Source: Microbacteriaceae bacterium (lineage in GTDB: Bacteria > Actinomycetota > Actinomycetes > Actinomycetales > Microbacteriaceae). Taken from it: a stretch of 9,490 nucleotides of DNA. Below the pieces are notes generated by a model that was given only the letters and a program-made list of their open reading frames with translations, made no database searches and had not been told where the DNA came from. The position numbers and the translations under genes were made by a program. How positions within the stretch are numbered: position 1 is the stretch's first letter; each line of letters starts with the position of its first letter. Where the stretch lies: contig JAAYAS010000153.1 of the NCBI GenBank assembly GCA_012719255.1, positions 1 to 9,490 on the forward strand, in the 5' to 3' direction. This document shows, piece by piece, positions 1 to 5,839 of this stretch.

Positions 1-7
1 GAGAACT

Positions 8-814
8 GTGTCTAGAAGTGGACGTGCTGGCGCCACCCTTGCCGGTACTGCCCTCCTCTTCATCCTCGTCCTAACGCCGACACAGGTTGCCGGCGCATCG
101 ACCGACTGCGGAACGGGGGGACTGTTCGCAGGAAATACCTGCGTCTCTACTGACGGTGAGTCCGTCCTCCTCGATGAGACCCGCACCGAAGTCGACCCCG
201 CCCCCTACTCCGGCGATCCCTACCACTACGACGACACCCAGTCCGGCCCGGTCGACCCCGCCGACCCCGGCCACAACTGCATCCGCATCGACGATGGACG
301 CTGCTTCAACGGCGTTTTCCCGACTTCGCCCGTCGACCCCGGTGCCCCTGCGCCGCCGGTGATCACCACGGTCACGAGCCGCGATCTCGCCGACTTCACC
401 CCCGCCGCCGCGACGCTGCGGATGGAGCCCGGCGGCTGGGCGATCCTCGATCAGCCCGCGAACTTCTGGGTCGACGCGTCTCCGCACCAGCAGCACGGCA
501 CCCTCTTCGGTCGCCCGGTCACGATCGACTTCGCCCCGTCGTCGGTCAGATGGGACTTCGGCGACGGCAATGCCTGGACGACCGACACCACCGGCGCGAG
601 CTGGGCCGACCTCGGCATGCCCGAGCTCACGAGCACCGCGACGAGCAACATCTACACGCAGCGCGGCCGGTACACCGTCACCGCGACCATCCGCTGGTCG
701 GCGATCGTCCATATCGACGGCCGCACGATCCGCGTCACCGGCGACGTCACCACCACCGCGACCTCCGCCGAGTTCGAGCTCTACGAGCAGAAGACCGTCC
801 TCGTGCGCCCCTAG
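8..814 (+). CDS. Secreted PKD-like domain protein
   Basis: The 268-residue product looks exported. Residues 1-30 form a signal peptide: a short n-region with two arginines, a hydrophobic core (LAGTALLFILVL), and an AGA-S junction as the likely signal peptidase I site. No lipobox follows. Residues 31-120 are rich in Asp, Pro and Gly and hold four cysteines (34, 45, 91, 99) that could form disulfides outside the cell. Residues about 170-255 resemble a PKD (immunoglobulin-like beta) fold: VRWDFGDG near 180-187 is the classic WDFGDG turn, and GRYTVTATIRW near 220-230 is the usual closing strand. There is no C-terminal membrane anchor or sorting signal. PKD-like modules usually mediate extracellular contacts; the partner is unknown. 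The start is a GTG seven bases from the window edge, chosen because it begins a good signal peptide; the frame stays open to the left, so the true start could lie outside. The gene converges on the Nudix gene with 32 bp between them. Confidence 0.72.
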   Translation: MSRSGRAGATLAGTALLFILVLTPTQVAGASTDCGTGGLFAGNTCVSTDGESVLLDETRTEVDPAPYSGDPYHYDDTQSGPVDPADPGHNCIRIDDGRCFNGVFPTSPVDPGAPAPPVITTVTSRDLADFTPAAATLRMEPGGWAILDQPANFWVDASPHQQHGTLFGRPVTIDFAPSSVRWDFGDGNAWTTDTTGASWADLGMPELTSTATSNIYTQRGRYTVTATIRWSAIVHIDGRTIRVTGDVTTTATSAEFELYEQKTVLVRP

Positions 815-846
815 ACCGAGCGCTCAGCGCAGCGAGCAGCCCGAGG

Positions 847-1368
847 TCAACCGCGCAGGCAGTCGATCCGCCCCCGCACGAGCCGCTCCACCGCATCCAG
901 CCGCGGCAGCCACGGCAGCGCGAAGTCGACCGAGCGCGACGCGCCGAACACCGCATCGGCGTCGACCCACGCCCAGTCGTCGACCTCGCCGGGCTGCGGC
1001 ACGACCTCGCGCACCGCGTCGATCTCGACGACGAACAGGTCGAAGAGCTTCGCCGACTCGCGCACCCGCGACAGCGGCGCGAACCCGGCCACCGGCAGAT
1101 CGATGCCGGTCTCCTCGGCGAGCTCGCGCCGGGCCGCGAGGACGCCCGACTCGCCCGCGAGCGCGCTGCCGGCGGGGAACTCCCAGCGGCCCGCCCACGA
1201 CTTGCCCGGCGCCCGCCGCGTCACGAGGATGCGGCCGTCGCCGGCGATCACGCAGGTGCCGACCACGAGGTGGTACTCGCCCGGCCCGAACTCCGGCGCC
1301 GACCGCGGCGTCACCCGGCCGAGCGGCGCGCCGTCGGCGTCGACGACCTCCCAGAGCTCCTCGAGCAT
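847..1368 (-). CDS. Nudix hydrolase
   Basis: This 173-aa protein hydrolyses a nucleoside-diphosphate-linked (or similar pyrophosphate) substrate; which one cannot be read from the sequence. It carries a complete Nudix box (GX5EX7REUXEEXGU) in the segment GSALAG-E-SGVLAAR-RELAEETGI, including the two adjacent glutamates that bind the catalytic metal. Upstream lies the usual strand region with HLVVGTCVI and a WAGRWEFPAG approach to the helix. The opening ELWEVVDADGAPLGR resembles the IPP-isomerase/YfcD-like branch of Nudix proteins, but I would not assign a substrate from that. The frame stays open far upstream because of high GC. ATG at 1368 is chosen because GGGAGG sits upstream with 7 nt between GGAGG and the start, and because it matches the family's N-terminus. 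It is divergent from the sugar dehydrogenase gene, so the two may share regulation; no functional link is evident. Confidence 0.92.
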   Translation of the reverse strand: MLEELWEVVDADGAPLGRVTPRSAPEFGPGEYHLVVGTCVIAGDGRILVTRRAPGKSWAGRWEFPAGSALAGESGVLAARRELAEETGIDLPVAGFAPLSRVRESAKLFDLFVVEIDAVREVVPQPGEVDDWAWVDADAVFGASRSVDFALPWLPRLDAVERLVRGRIDCLRG

Positions 1369-1443
1369 CCGCGCACCTCCCACCGATCGCCACGATCGCG
1401 CTTCTACTGTGGACGCTACGCCCTGACCGAAGGGAGCGCGCCC
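1369..1443. promoter_or_regulatory. Divergent promoter region, Nudix / dehydrogenase
   Basis: This 75-bp spacer must carry the start signals for both divergent genes. Rightward, TACTGT at 1405-1410 fits the actinobacterial TANNNT -10 pattern and would give a leader of about 27 nt, followed by GAAGGGAG (1429-1436) 7 nt before the ATG at 1444. Leftward, TAGCGT (reverse strand, 1413-1418) is a possible -10, followed by GGGAGG before the ATG at 1368. No convincing -35 boxes are visible. CGATCG occurs twice (1384-1389 and 1393-1398), giving a small inverted repeat that could be an operator or chance. The two Shine-Dalgarno sites are solid; the -10 boxes are guesses. Confidence 0.4.
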
Positions 1444-2604
1444 ATGACACCCCGCCGCAACGCCATCGCCGCACCCATCCGCCGCGCCGCGAGCGCCGCC
1501 GCGCTCATCGCCGCGCTCGTGCTCGCCGGATGCACCGCCGACCCCGCGCCGCCGCCGCCGACCGAGCCCGGCTCGAGCCCCGCCACCACGACCGCCGCCC
1601 CGCCCGCCGGCACCGCCGAGCAGAGCGGCCCGAACGGTCCCCTCGACCGCACCGACGTCGAGGTGCTCGCCACCGGCCTCGACGCCCCGTGGTCGATCGC
1701 GTTCGCCGGCAACCCGCTGATCAGCCAGCGCGACGACGCCCGCATCCTCGAGCTGCTCCCCGACGGCACGACCCGCCCGATCGGCACGGTGCCCGACGTC
1801 GTGCACGGCGGCGAGGGCGGCCTGCTCGGCATCGCGCTCGACTTCGACGGGCGCCTCTACGCCTACTCGACCGGACCCGACGGCAACCGCGTGCAGCGCT
1901 TCGAGCTCACCGGCGAGCCCGGCGCCTACGGCCTCGGCGACCCCGAGACGATCATCGACGGCATCCCCGCCGCGTCGACCCACAACGGCGGCCGCATCGC
2001 GATCCGCCCCGACGGGCATCTCTACATCGCCACCGGCGACGCCGGGCAGCCGCAGCTCGCCCAGGATCCGTCGAGCCTCGCCGGCAAGATCCTCCGCGTC
2101 ACCCTCGACGGCGACGTCCCCGACGACAACCCGATCGCCGGCTCGCCGGTGTGGTCGCTCGGGCACCGCAACGTGCAGGGCCTCGCCTGGACGCGCAACG
2201 GCACGATGTACGCCTCGGAGTTCGGCGCGAGCACCTGGGACGAGCTGAACATCATCGAGCCGGGCGGGAACTACGGCTGGCCCGAGGTCGAGGGCGCCGG
2301 CGGCGACGAGCGCTTCATCGACCCGGTGCAGCAGTGGGCCACCGCCGACGCGAGCCCGAGCGGCATCGCCATCGTCCCCAGCAACGAGCTCGTCATCGCG
2401 AACCTCCGCGGTCAGGTCGTGCGCGTCGTGCGGCTCGGCGACCCGACGACCTCCGAGGAGTGGTTCGCGGGCGAGTTCGGCCGCATCCGCGACGCCGTCA
2501 CCGCGCCCGACGGCAGCGTGTGGCTCCTCACGAACAACACCGACGGCCGCGGCTCCCCGAGCGCCGACGACGACCGCATCATCCGCATCGGCTACGAGCA
2601 CTGA
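1444..2604 (+). CDS. PQQ-dependent sugar dehydrogenase-type lipoprotein
   Basis: The 386-aa product belongs to the glucose/sorbosone dehydrogenase (soluble aldose dehydrogenase) beta-propeller family, which oxidises sugars with PQQ and calcium. Residues 1-30 are a lipoprotein signal: RR in the n-region, a hydrophobic stretch, and the lipobox LAGC with Cys30 as the lipidated residue. A Pro/Thr/Ala-rich tether (31-66) would hold the enzyme on the outer face of the membrane. The propeller starts near residue 72 (VEVLATGLDAPWSIAF). Family signatures visible are GGEGGLLGIALD (122-133), THNGGRIAIRPDGHLYIATGD (from 179, with the His180 position used for catalysis in sGDH), GHRNVQGLAW (240-249), and EFGASTWDELN followed by PGGNYGWPEVEG (259-284). 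The substrate is not predictable, and PQQ use is a family inference: no pqq genes are in the window. The start ATG has GAAGGGAG 7 nt upstream, and the lipobox position supports it. A separate transcription unit probably begins after the 212-bp gap downstream. Confidence 0.9.
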   Translation: MTPRRNAIAAPIRRAASAAALIAALVLAGCTADPAPPPPTEPGSSPATTTAAPPAGTAEQSGPNGPLDRTDVEVLATGLDAPWSIAFAGNPLISQRDDARILELLPDGTTRPIGTVPDVVHGGEGGLLGIALDFDGRLYAYSTGPDGNRVQRFELTGEPGAYGLGDPETIIDGIPAASTHNGGRIAIRPDGHLYIATGDAGQPQLAQDPSSLAGKILRVTLDGDVPDDNPIAGSPVWSLGHRNVQGLAWTRNGTMYASEFGASTWDELNIIEPGGNYGWPEVEGAGGDERFIDPVQQWATADASPSGIAIVPSNELVIANLRGQVVRVVRLGDPTTSEEWFAGEFGRIRDAVTAPDGSVWLLTNNTDGRGSPSADDDRIIRIGYEH

Positions 2605-2617
2605 CCGCCCCGCCCGC

Positions 2618-2708
2618 GCCGCGGACCCGGCCGCATCCGTGCCGCGGACCCGGTCCCCCGCGTCGCCCTGCACCCATCCGTGCCGCGGACCCGATCCCCC
2701 GCCTCGGC
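2618..2708. repeat. Imperfect direct repeats in intergenic spacer
   Basis: The spacer between the dehydrogenase and the 350-aa gene (2605-2816) holds no credible gene. GCCGCGGACCCG occurs three times (2618-2629, 2641-2652, 2682-2693). The last two lie within a longer duplication: 2634-2667 and 2675-2708 are near-identical over about 34 bp at a 41-bp offset, with the first 19 bp exact. The rest of the spacer is C-rich low-complexity sequence. A short self-complementary stretch (GGACCCGGTCC, 2646-2656) is too weak to call a terminator with confidence. Confidence 0.6.
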
Positions 2709-2801
2709 GCCCCGCTCCTCGCCGCCGATCCGTTCCCCGGCCTCGCCAGCCGGCCCCGGCACCGCCCGGGTCTCCGTTCCGGCCCGATCCTGCCCGCGGC
2801 G

Positions 2802-2812
2802 TACCCTGGAGG
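2802..2812 (+). promoter_or_regulatory. Overlapping -10-like box and Shine-Dalgarno
   Basis: TACCCT (2802-2807) fits the actinobacterial TANNNT -10 pattern and directly abuts GGAGG (2808-2812), which lies 4 nt before the ATG at 2817. If TACCCT is the -10, transcription would begin at roughly 2814-2817, giving a leaderless message and making the GGAGG untranscribed. If the promoter lies further up in the C-rich spacer, the GGAGG acts as an ordinary ribosome site. No clear -35 element is visible. Either reading supports 2817 as the start codon. Confidence 0.35.
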
Positions 2813-2816
2813 CACC

Positions 2817-3869
2817 ATGTCCGACACCTCCACGATCGCCGCCGTGCTCTCACCGGCGCAGTGGCGGGCCCGCGAACGGGCGCACGCCGCCCGCGCCGAC
2901 GACCTCACCGCCACCTACCGCGAGCACCGGGCGCGCGGCGAGCGGCACGCGATCGACGACTTCCTGTTCACGTACTACTCGTACAAGCCGGCCTCGCTGC
3001 GCCGCTGGCACCCGGGCATCGGCCTCGCCCTCGGCGACGGCGCCGACCCGGATGCACCGGGCCCGCACCCGGGCGCGAGCGCGAGCACCGGTGCGGACGC
3101 GGTGGGCTCGGATGCCCCTGCCGTCGCGGATGCGCAGGACTTCGGTCCGCGGTCGGAGACGGTTGCGTCGCATCCGGATGCGCCCGCCGACGCGGATGCG
3201 CAGGGCCCGCTCCCCTGGCACGGCGCGCGCTGGTACCGCACGCACGCCGACGGCACGGTCTCGGTCGACGCCGAGGCGTTCCTCGCCGCGCGCGGCGATC
3301 TCGTCGACCGCATCGAGGCGCTGCTGCGGGCGGTGCTCGATCGGGCGCCGCGCTTCGCCTGCTTCGGCCTGCACGAGTGGGCGATGGTGTACCGCGACGA
3401 GCGCCGCCACCCCATCCCGCTTCGGCTCGGCCGTCGCCGCACCGACGAGGTCGTCGAGGCGCACGACATCGCCTGCTCGCACTACGACGCCTACCGCTTC
3501 TTCACGCCCGCCGCCGCGCCCCGCAACGAGCTGCGGCCGACGCGCGAGACGCAGTGCGGGCTCGAGCAGCCCGGCTGCCTGCACGCGAACATGGACCTCT
3601 ACAAGTGGGCGGTGAAGCTCGGTCCGCTGGTGCCCGGCGAGCTGCTGCTCGACTGCTTCGCGCTCGCCCGCGAGATCCGGTGGACCGACATGCAGGCCTC
3701 CCCCTACGACGTGAGCGGCTTCGACGTGCCGCCGATCGCGATCGAGACGCCCGCCGGCAAGGCCGAGTACGTGCGGCTCCAGCGCGACTACGCCGAGCGC
3801 GCCCAGGCGCTGCGCCGCCGGCTCCTCGACGTCATCGGCGCCGCCCGCGCCGAGGCCGCCGCCGCCTGA
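2817..3869 (+). CDS. Conserved actinobacterial protein, family often labelled 3-methyladenine DNA glycosylase
   Basis: This 350-aa cytosolic protein has no signal peptide or membrane segment. I recognise it as a conserved actinobacterial family that databases commonly label '3-methyladenine DNA glycosylase'. I see no helix-hairpin-helix GPD motif or other glycosylase signature, so the function should be treated as unknown. Conserved-looking blocks are DDFLFTYYSYKPASLRRWHPG (from 47), RFACFGLHEWAMVYR (179-193), CSHYDAYRFFTP (220-231), PTRETQCGLEQPGCLHANMD (241-260) leading into LYKWA, GELLLDCFALAREIR (274-288) and MQASPYD (292-298). They contain cysteines 182, 220, 247, 254, 280 and histidines 186, 222, 256, which could build a metal or catalytic site. 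Residues about 74-133 are a low-complexity Ala/Asp/Pro linker. The C-terminus is a charged helix ending in an Ala-rich tail. The start is fixed by GGAGG 4 nt upstream and the -10-like box. It seems monocistronic and converges on gap across the palindrome array. Confidence 0.85.
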   Translation: MSDTSTIAAVLSPAQWRARERAHAARADDLTATYREHRARGERHAIDDFLFTYYSYKPASLRRWHPGIGLALGDGADPDAPGPHPGASASTGADAVGSDAPAVADAQDFGPRSETVASHPDAPADADAQGPLPWHGARWYRTHADGTVSVDAEAFLAARGDLVDRIEALLRAVLDRAPRFACFGLHEWAMVYRDERRHPIPLRLGRRRTDEVVEAHDIACSHYDAYRFFTPAAAPRNELRPTRETQCGLEQPGCLHANMDLYKWAVKLGPLVPGELLLDCFALAREIRWTDMQASPYDVSGFDVPPIAIETPAGKAEYVRLQRDYAERAQALRRRLLDVIGAARAEAAAA

Positions 3870-3912
3870 CGCCGCCCGCCGCCTGACGCCGGTCGGCCGC
3901 ACCGCCGCATCC

Positions 3913-4164
3913 CGACTCCACCGGGAGAGTCGGCATCCATCCGTCGACTCTCCCGGGAGAGTCGGCATCTGCCGCTCGACTCCCCCGGGAGAGTCGGCAG
4001 ACACGGCTCGACTCTCCGCGGAGAGTCGGTGCGCCCGAATGGAGCCGCCGCGCAGAGTCGGTGAAACGCGTCAGAACGGTCGATTACGGAGGTGCTGACG
4101 CGCCAGACCGACTCTCCCGGGAGAGTCAGCACCCGCCAACCGACCCTCCCGGGAGAGTCAGCAC
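3913..4164. repeat. Tandem array of 18-bp palindromes, 32-bp period
   Basis: The non-coding junction between two convergent genes carries repeats of the palindrome GACTCTCCCGGGAGAGTC. Copies start at 3914 (two changes), 3946 (perfect), 3978 (one change), 4010 (perfect palindrome with the centre changed to CCGCGG) and 4042 (degenerate), all exactly 32 bp apart. A second block has copies at 4110 (perfect) and 4142 (one change), again 32 bp apart; a weak remnant may follow near 4172. Spacers are 14 nt. In block one they begin GGCA or GGTG, in block two AGCACC. Each unit can fold into a 7-8 bp stem with a CCGG loop. As 32 is not a multiple of three, the array is not a coding repeat. It may act as bidirectional terminators, protein-binding sites on one helix face, or a REP-like element. 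The function is unknown. The rest of 3870-3912 is plain GC-rich sequence with a 13-bp duplication (3861-3873, 3878-3890) over the stop codon. Confidence 0.93.
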
Positions 4165-4190
4165 CAGCCCCGCACTCCCGGAATCCGCAA

Positions 4191-4224
4191 CGCGCCCCAC
4201 CCGGCCGAAGCCGAGCGGGGCGCG
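4191..4224 (-). terminator. Probable gap terminator hairpin (UUCG loop)
   Basis: An 8-bp outer stem (CGCGCCCC 4191-4198 with GGGGCGCG 4217-4224), a 3x3 internal loop, and a 4-bp inner stem (4202-4205 with 4210-4213) enclose a four-base loop. Read on the minus strand, downstream of gap, the loop is C(UUCG)G, one of the most stable RNA tetraloops. The hairpin begins 17 nt after the gap stop codon. No U-tract follows, which is common for actinobacterial intrinsic terminators. On the plus strand the same stem could stop transcripts arriving from the 350-aa gene. Confidence 0.7.
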
Positions 4225-4241
4225 CAACGAGCGGACGAGGC

Positions 4242-5696
4242 CTAGACCTCGAGCACGTCCTTGCGGTGCGGCACCACCGAGGGGTGCACGCCGCCGAGCT
4301 GCTCGATGACGCGGACGACCTGCTTCGAGTAGCCGTACTCGTTGTCGTACCAGACGTAGAGCACGAGCTTGTTGCCGTTCGCGATGGTCGCGAGGCCGTC
4401 GACGATGCCGCAGCGCTCGTGGCCGACGAAGTCGGTCGAGACGATGTCCGGGTCCTCGACGTAGTCGATCTGCTGGCGCAGGTTCGAGGTGAGCGACACC
4501 TGGCGGAGGTACTCGTTGACCTCTTCGCGGGTGACCTCCTGGCCGAGCTCGAGGTTGAGCACCGCCATCGACACGTTCGGGGTGGGCACGCGGATCGCGT
4601 TGCCGGTGAGCTTGCCGGCGAACTCGGGCAGCGCCTTCGCGACGGCCTTCGCGGCGCCGGTCTCGGTGAGCACCATGTTCAGCGTGGCGGCGCGGCCGCG
4701 GCGGGCGCCCTTGTGGAAGTTGTCGATGAGGTTCTGGTCGTTCGTGAACGAGTGCACCGTCTCGACGTGGCCGTGGTTCACGCCGAACTTGCGGTCGAGC
4801 GCGGCGAGCACGGGGGTGATGCCGTTCGTGGTGCACGACGCCGCCGACAGGATCTTGTCGTCGTCGGTGATGTCCTTGCTGTTGATGCCGAACACGACGT
4901 TGCGGATGTCGCCCTTGCCGGGGGCGGTGAGCAGCACGCGCTTGACGCCCTTCGCCTGCAGGTGCTGCGAGAGGCCCGCCTCGTCGCGCCAGCGGCCGGT
5001 GTTGTCGACGACGATGGCGTCGTCGATGCCGTACTCGGTGTAGTCGACCGTGGTCGGGTCGGACGAGTAGATGACCTTGATGAGGGTGCCGTTCGCGAGG
5101 ATCGCGTTGTTCTCGGCGTCGACCTCGATGGTGCCGTTGAAGGGGCCGTGCACCGAGTCGCGGCGGAGCAGGCCCGCGCGCTTGACGAGGTCGTCGTCGC
5201 CGTTCTTGCGCACCACGATCGCGCGCAGGCGCAGGCCGGGGCCGGTGTTCGCCTGGTCGATGAGGATGCGGGCGAGGAGGCGCCCGATGCGGCCGAAGCC
5301 GTAGAGCACCACGTCGGCGCCGCCCGACTCGGTGTTCGCGGGCTGCACCTCCTTGAGCTGCTCGCCGAGGAACTCCGCGATGTCGCCGCCGTTCTGCTCC
5401 TGGTAGAGGTGCGCGAGCGCGCCGAGGTCGACCGAGGCGGTCTCGAGGTCCATCTTCAGCAGTTGCTCGAGCAGCTGCGTCGTGAGGGCCATGTCGATCT
5501 CCGCGCCGTGGTCGCGGCGAGCAGCGGTGTGCGCCTTGATGACGTCGATGGCCGAACGGTTGATGAGGCGGCGGCCGTGGATCGAGGTGACGATGTTGTG
5601 GTCGCGGTACAGCTCCGAGACGAGCGGGATGAGCTTCTCGGCGGCGGCGACGCGGTCGAACCACTCGGCCTGCGCCTGTACGTGCTGTTCGGTCAT
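4242..5696 (-). CDS. gap: Glyceraldehyde-3-phosphate dehydrogenase, long GapB type
   Basis: This 484-aa enzyme interconverts glyceraldehyde 3-phosphate and 1,3-bisphosphoglycerate in glycolysis/gluconeogenesis. It is about 150 residues longer than the classic form because of an N-terminal helical extension (1-125), as in the GapB-like enzymes of Corynebacterium. The nucleotide-binding motif YGFGRIGRLLA is at 132-142. The catalytic cysteine is Cys288 in SAASCTTNG and the general base is His315 in VETVHSFTNDQ. RRGRAA (332-337) is the phosphate-binding loop, and WYDNEYGYS (449-457) is the C-terminal signature. After the second strand of the nucleotide fold the sequence reads IVVRKNG (160-166), where NAD-specific enzymes usually carry an aspartate, so NADP use is plausible. 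Two in-frame ATGs compete. The one at 5705 has GGAGG only 1 nt away; the one at 5696 has it 10 nt away and is preferred. It lies downstream of der but probably has its own promoter. Confidence 0.96.
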   Translation of the reverse strand: MTEQHVQAQAEWFDRVAAAEKLIPLVSELYRDHNIVTSIHGRRLINRSAIDVIKAHTAARRDHGAEIDMALTTQLLEQLLKMDLETASVDLGALAHLYQEQNGGDIAEFLGEQLKEVQPANTESGGADVVLYGFGRIGRLLARILIDQANTGPGLRLRAIVVRKNGDDDLVKRAGLLRRDSVHGPFNGTIEVDAENNAILANGTLIKVIYSSDPTTVDYTEYGIDDAIVVDNTGRWRDEAGLSQHLQAKGVKRVLLTAPGKGDIRNVVFGINSKDITDDDKILSAASCTTNGITPVLAALDRKFGVNHGHVETVHSFTNDQNLIDNFHKGARRGRAATLNMVLTETGAAKAVAKALPEFAGKLTGNAIRVPTPNVSMAVLNLELGQEVTREEVNEYLRQVSLTSNLRQQIDYVEDPDIVSTDFVGHERCGIVDGLATIANGNKLVLYVWYDNEYGYSKQVVRVIEQLGGVHPSVVPHRKDVLEV

Positions 5697-5739
5697 GTTG
5701 GACATCCCTCCGTTGGGTCCAGATGGGCGGCGTTCGCAT

Positions 5740-5764
5740 GCGAGGATGCGCATCTGCCAGCTTA
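5740..5764 (-). promoter_or_regulatory. Candidate gap promoter with palindrome
   Basis: On the minus strand TAAGCT (plus-strand 5759-5764) matches TANNNT and would start transcription about 55 nt before the gap start codon. No recognisable -35 is present. Right at the expected transcription start lies the perfect palindrome GATGCGCATC (5745-5754), next to GCATGC (5736-5741), a plausible operator position. GCGAGGATGCGC also occurs twice (5740-5751 and 5780-5791), exactly 40 bp apart. The assignment rests on position and the hexamer only. Confidence 0.35.
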
Positions 5765-5783
5765 GCCCGCCGGGGTGGCGCGA

Positions 5784-5820
5784 GGATGCGCGCGACCTGC
5801 GTTCCGCCGGCCGCGCATCC
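5784..5820 (-). terminator. Hairpin downstream of der
   Basis: Arms GGATGCGCG (5784-5792) and CGCGCATCC (5812-5820) pair perfectly over 9 bp around a 19-nt loop. The structure begins 19 nt past the der stop codon on the minus strand and lies upstream of the candidate gap promoter, where an operon terminator or attenuator would be expected. There is no U-tract and the loop is long, so it may only weaken read-through into gap. Confidence 0.4.
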
Positions 5821-5839
5821 CCGCCTCCGGGCCGCGCCG

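Noticed and set aside
815..846. Terminator between the secreted protein and the Nudix gene
   Set aside because: Only a 4-5 bp stem (GCGCTCAGCGC, 820-830) with almost no loop and no U-tract is visible; too weak to call.
1444..2604. Complete PQQ-dependent sugar oxidation pathway
   Set aside because: Only the dehydrogenase-like lipoprotein is present. No pqq synthesis, electron acceptor or sugar transport genes are in the window.
847..2853. Very long minus-strand frame running from the Nudix gene through the dehydrogenase region
   Set aside because: Only the last 173 residues look like a protein family. The rest is antisense to a clearly real lipoprotein gene, with Arg/Gly/Ala-rich shadow composition.
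3913..4164. CRISPR array
   Set aside because: The regular 32-bp period is superficially similar, but the repeats are 18-bp full palindromes with 14-nt spacers that partly share sequence, and no cas genes are present.
3788..4309. Open frames across the palindrome array (repeating LPGES/LSRES-like peptides)
   Set aside because: A 32-bp period shifts frame at every unit, the frames have no ribosome sites, and both neighbouring genes end at the edges of this region. They arise from high GC and the repeats.
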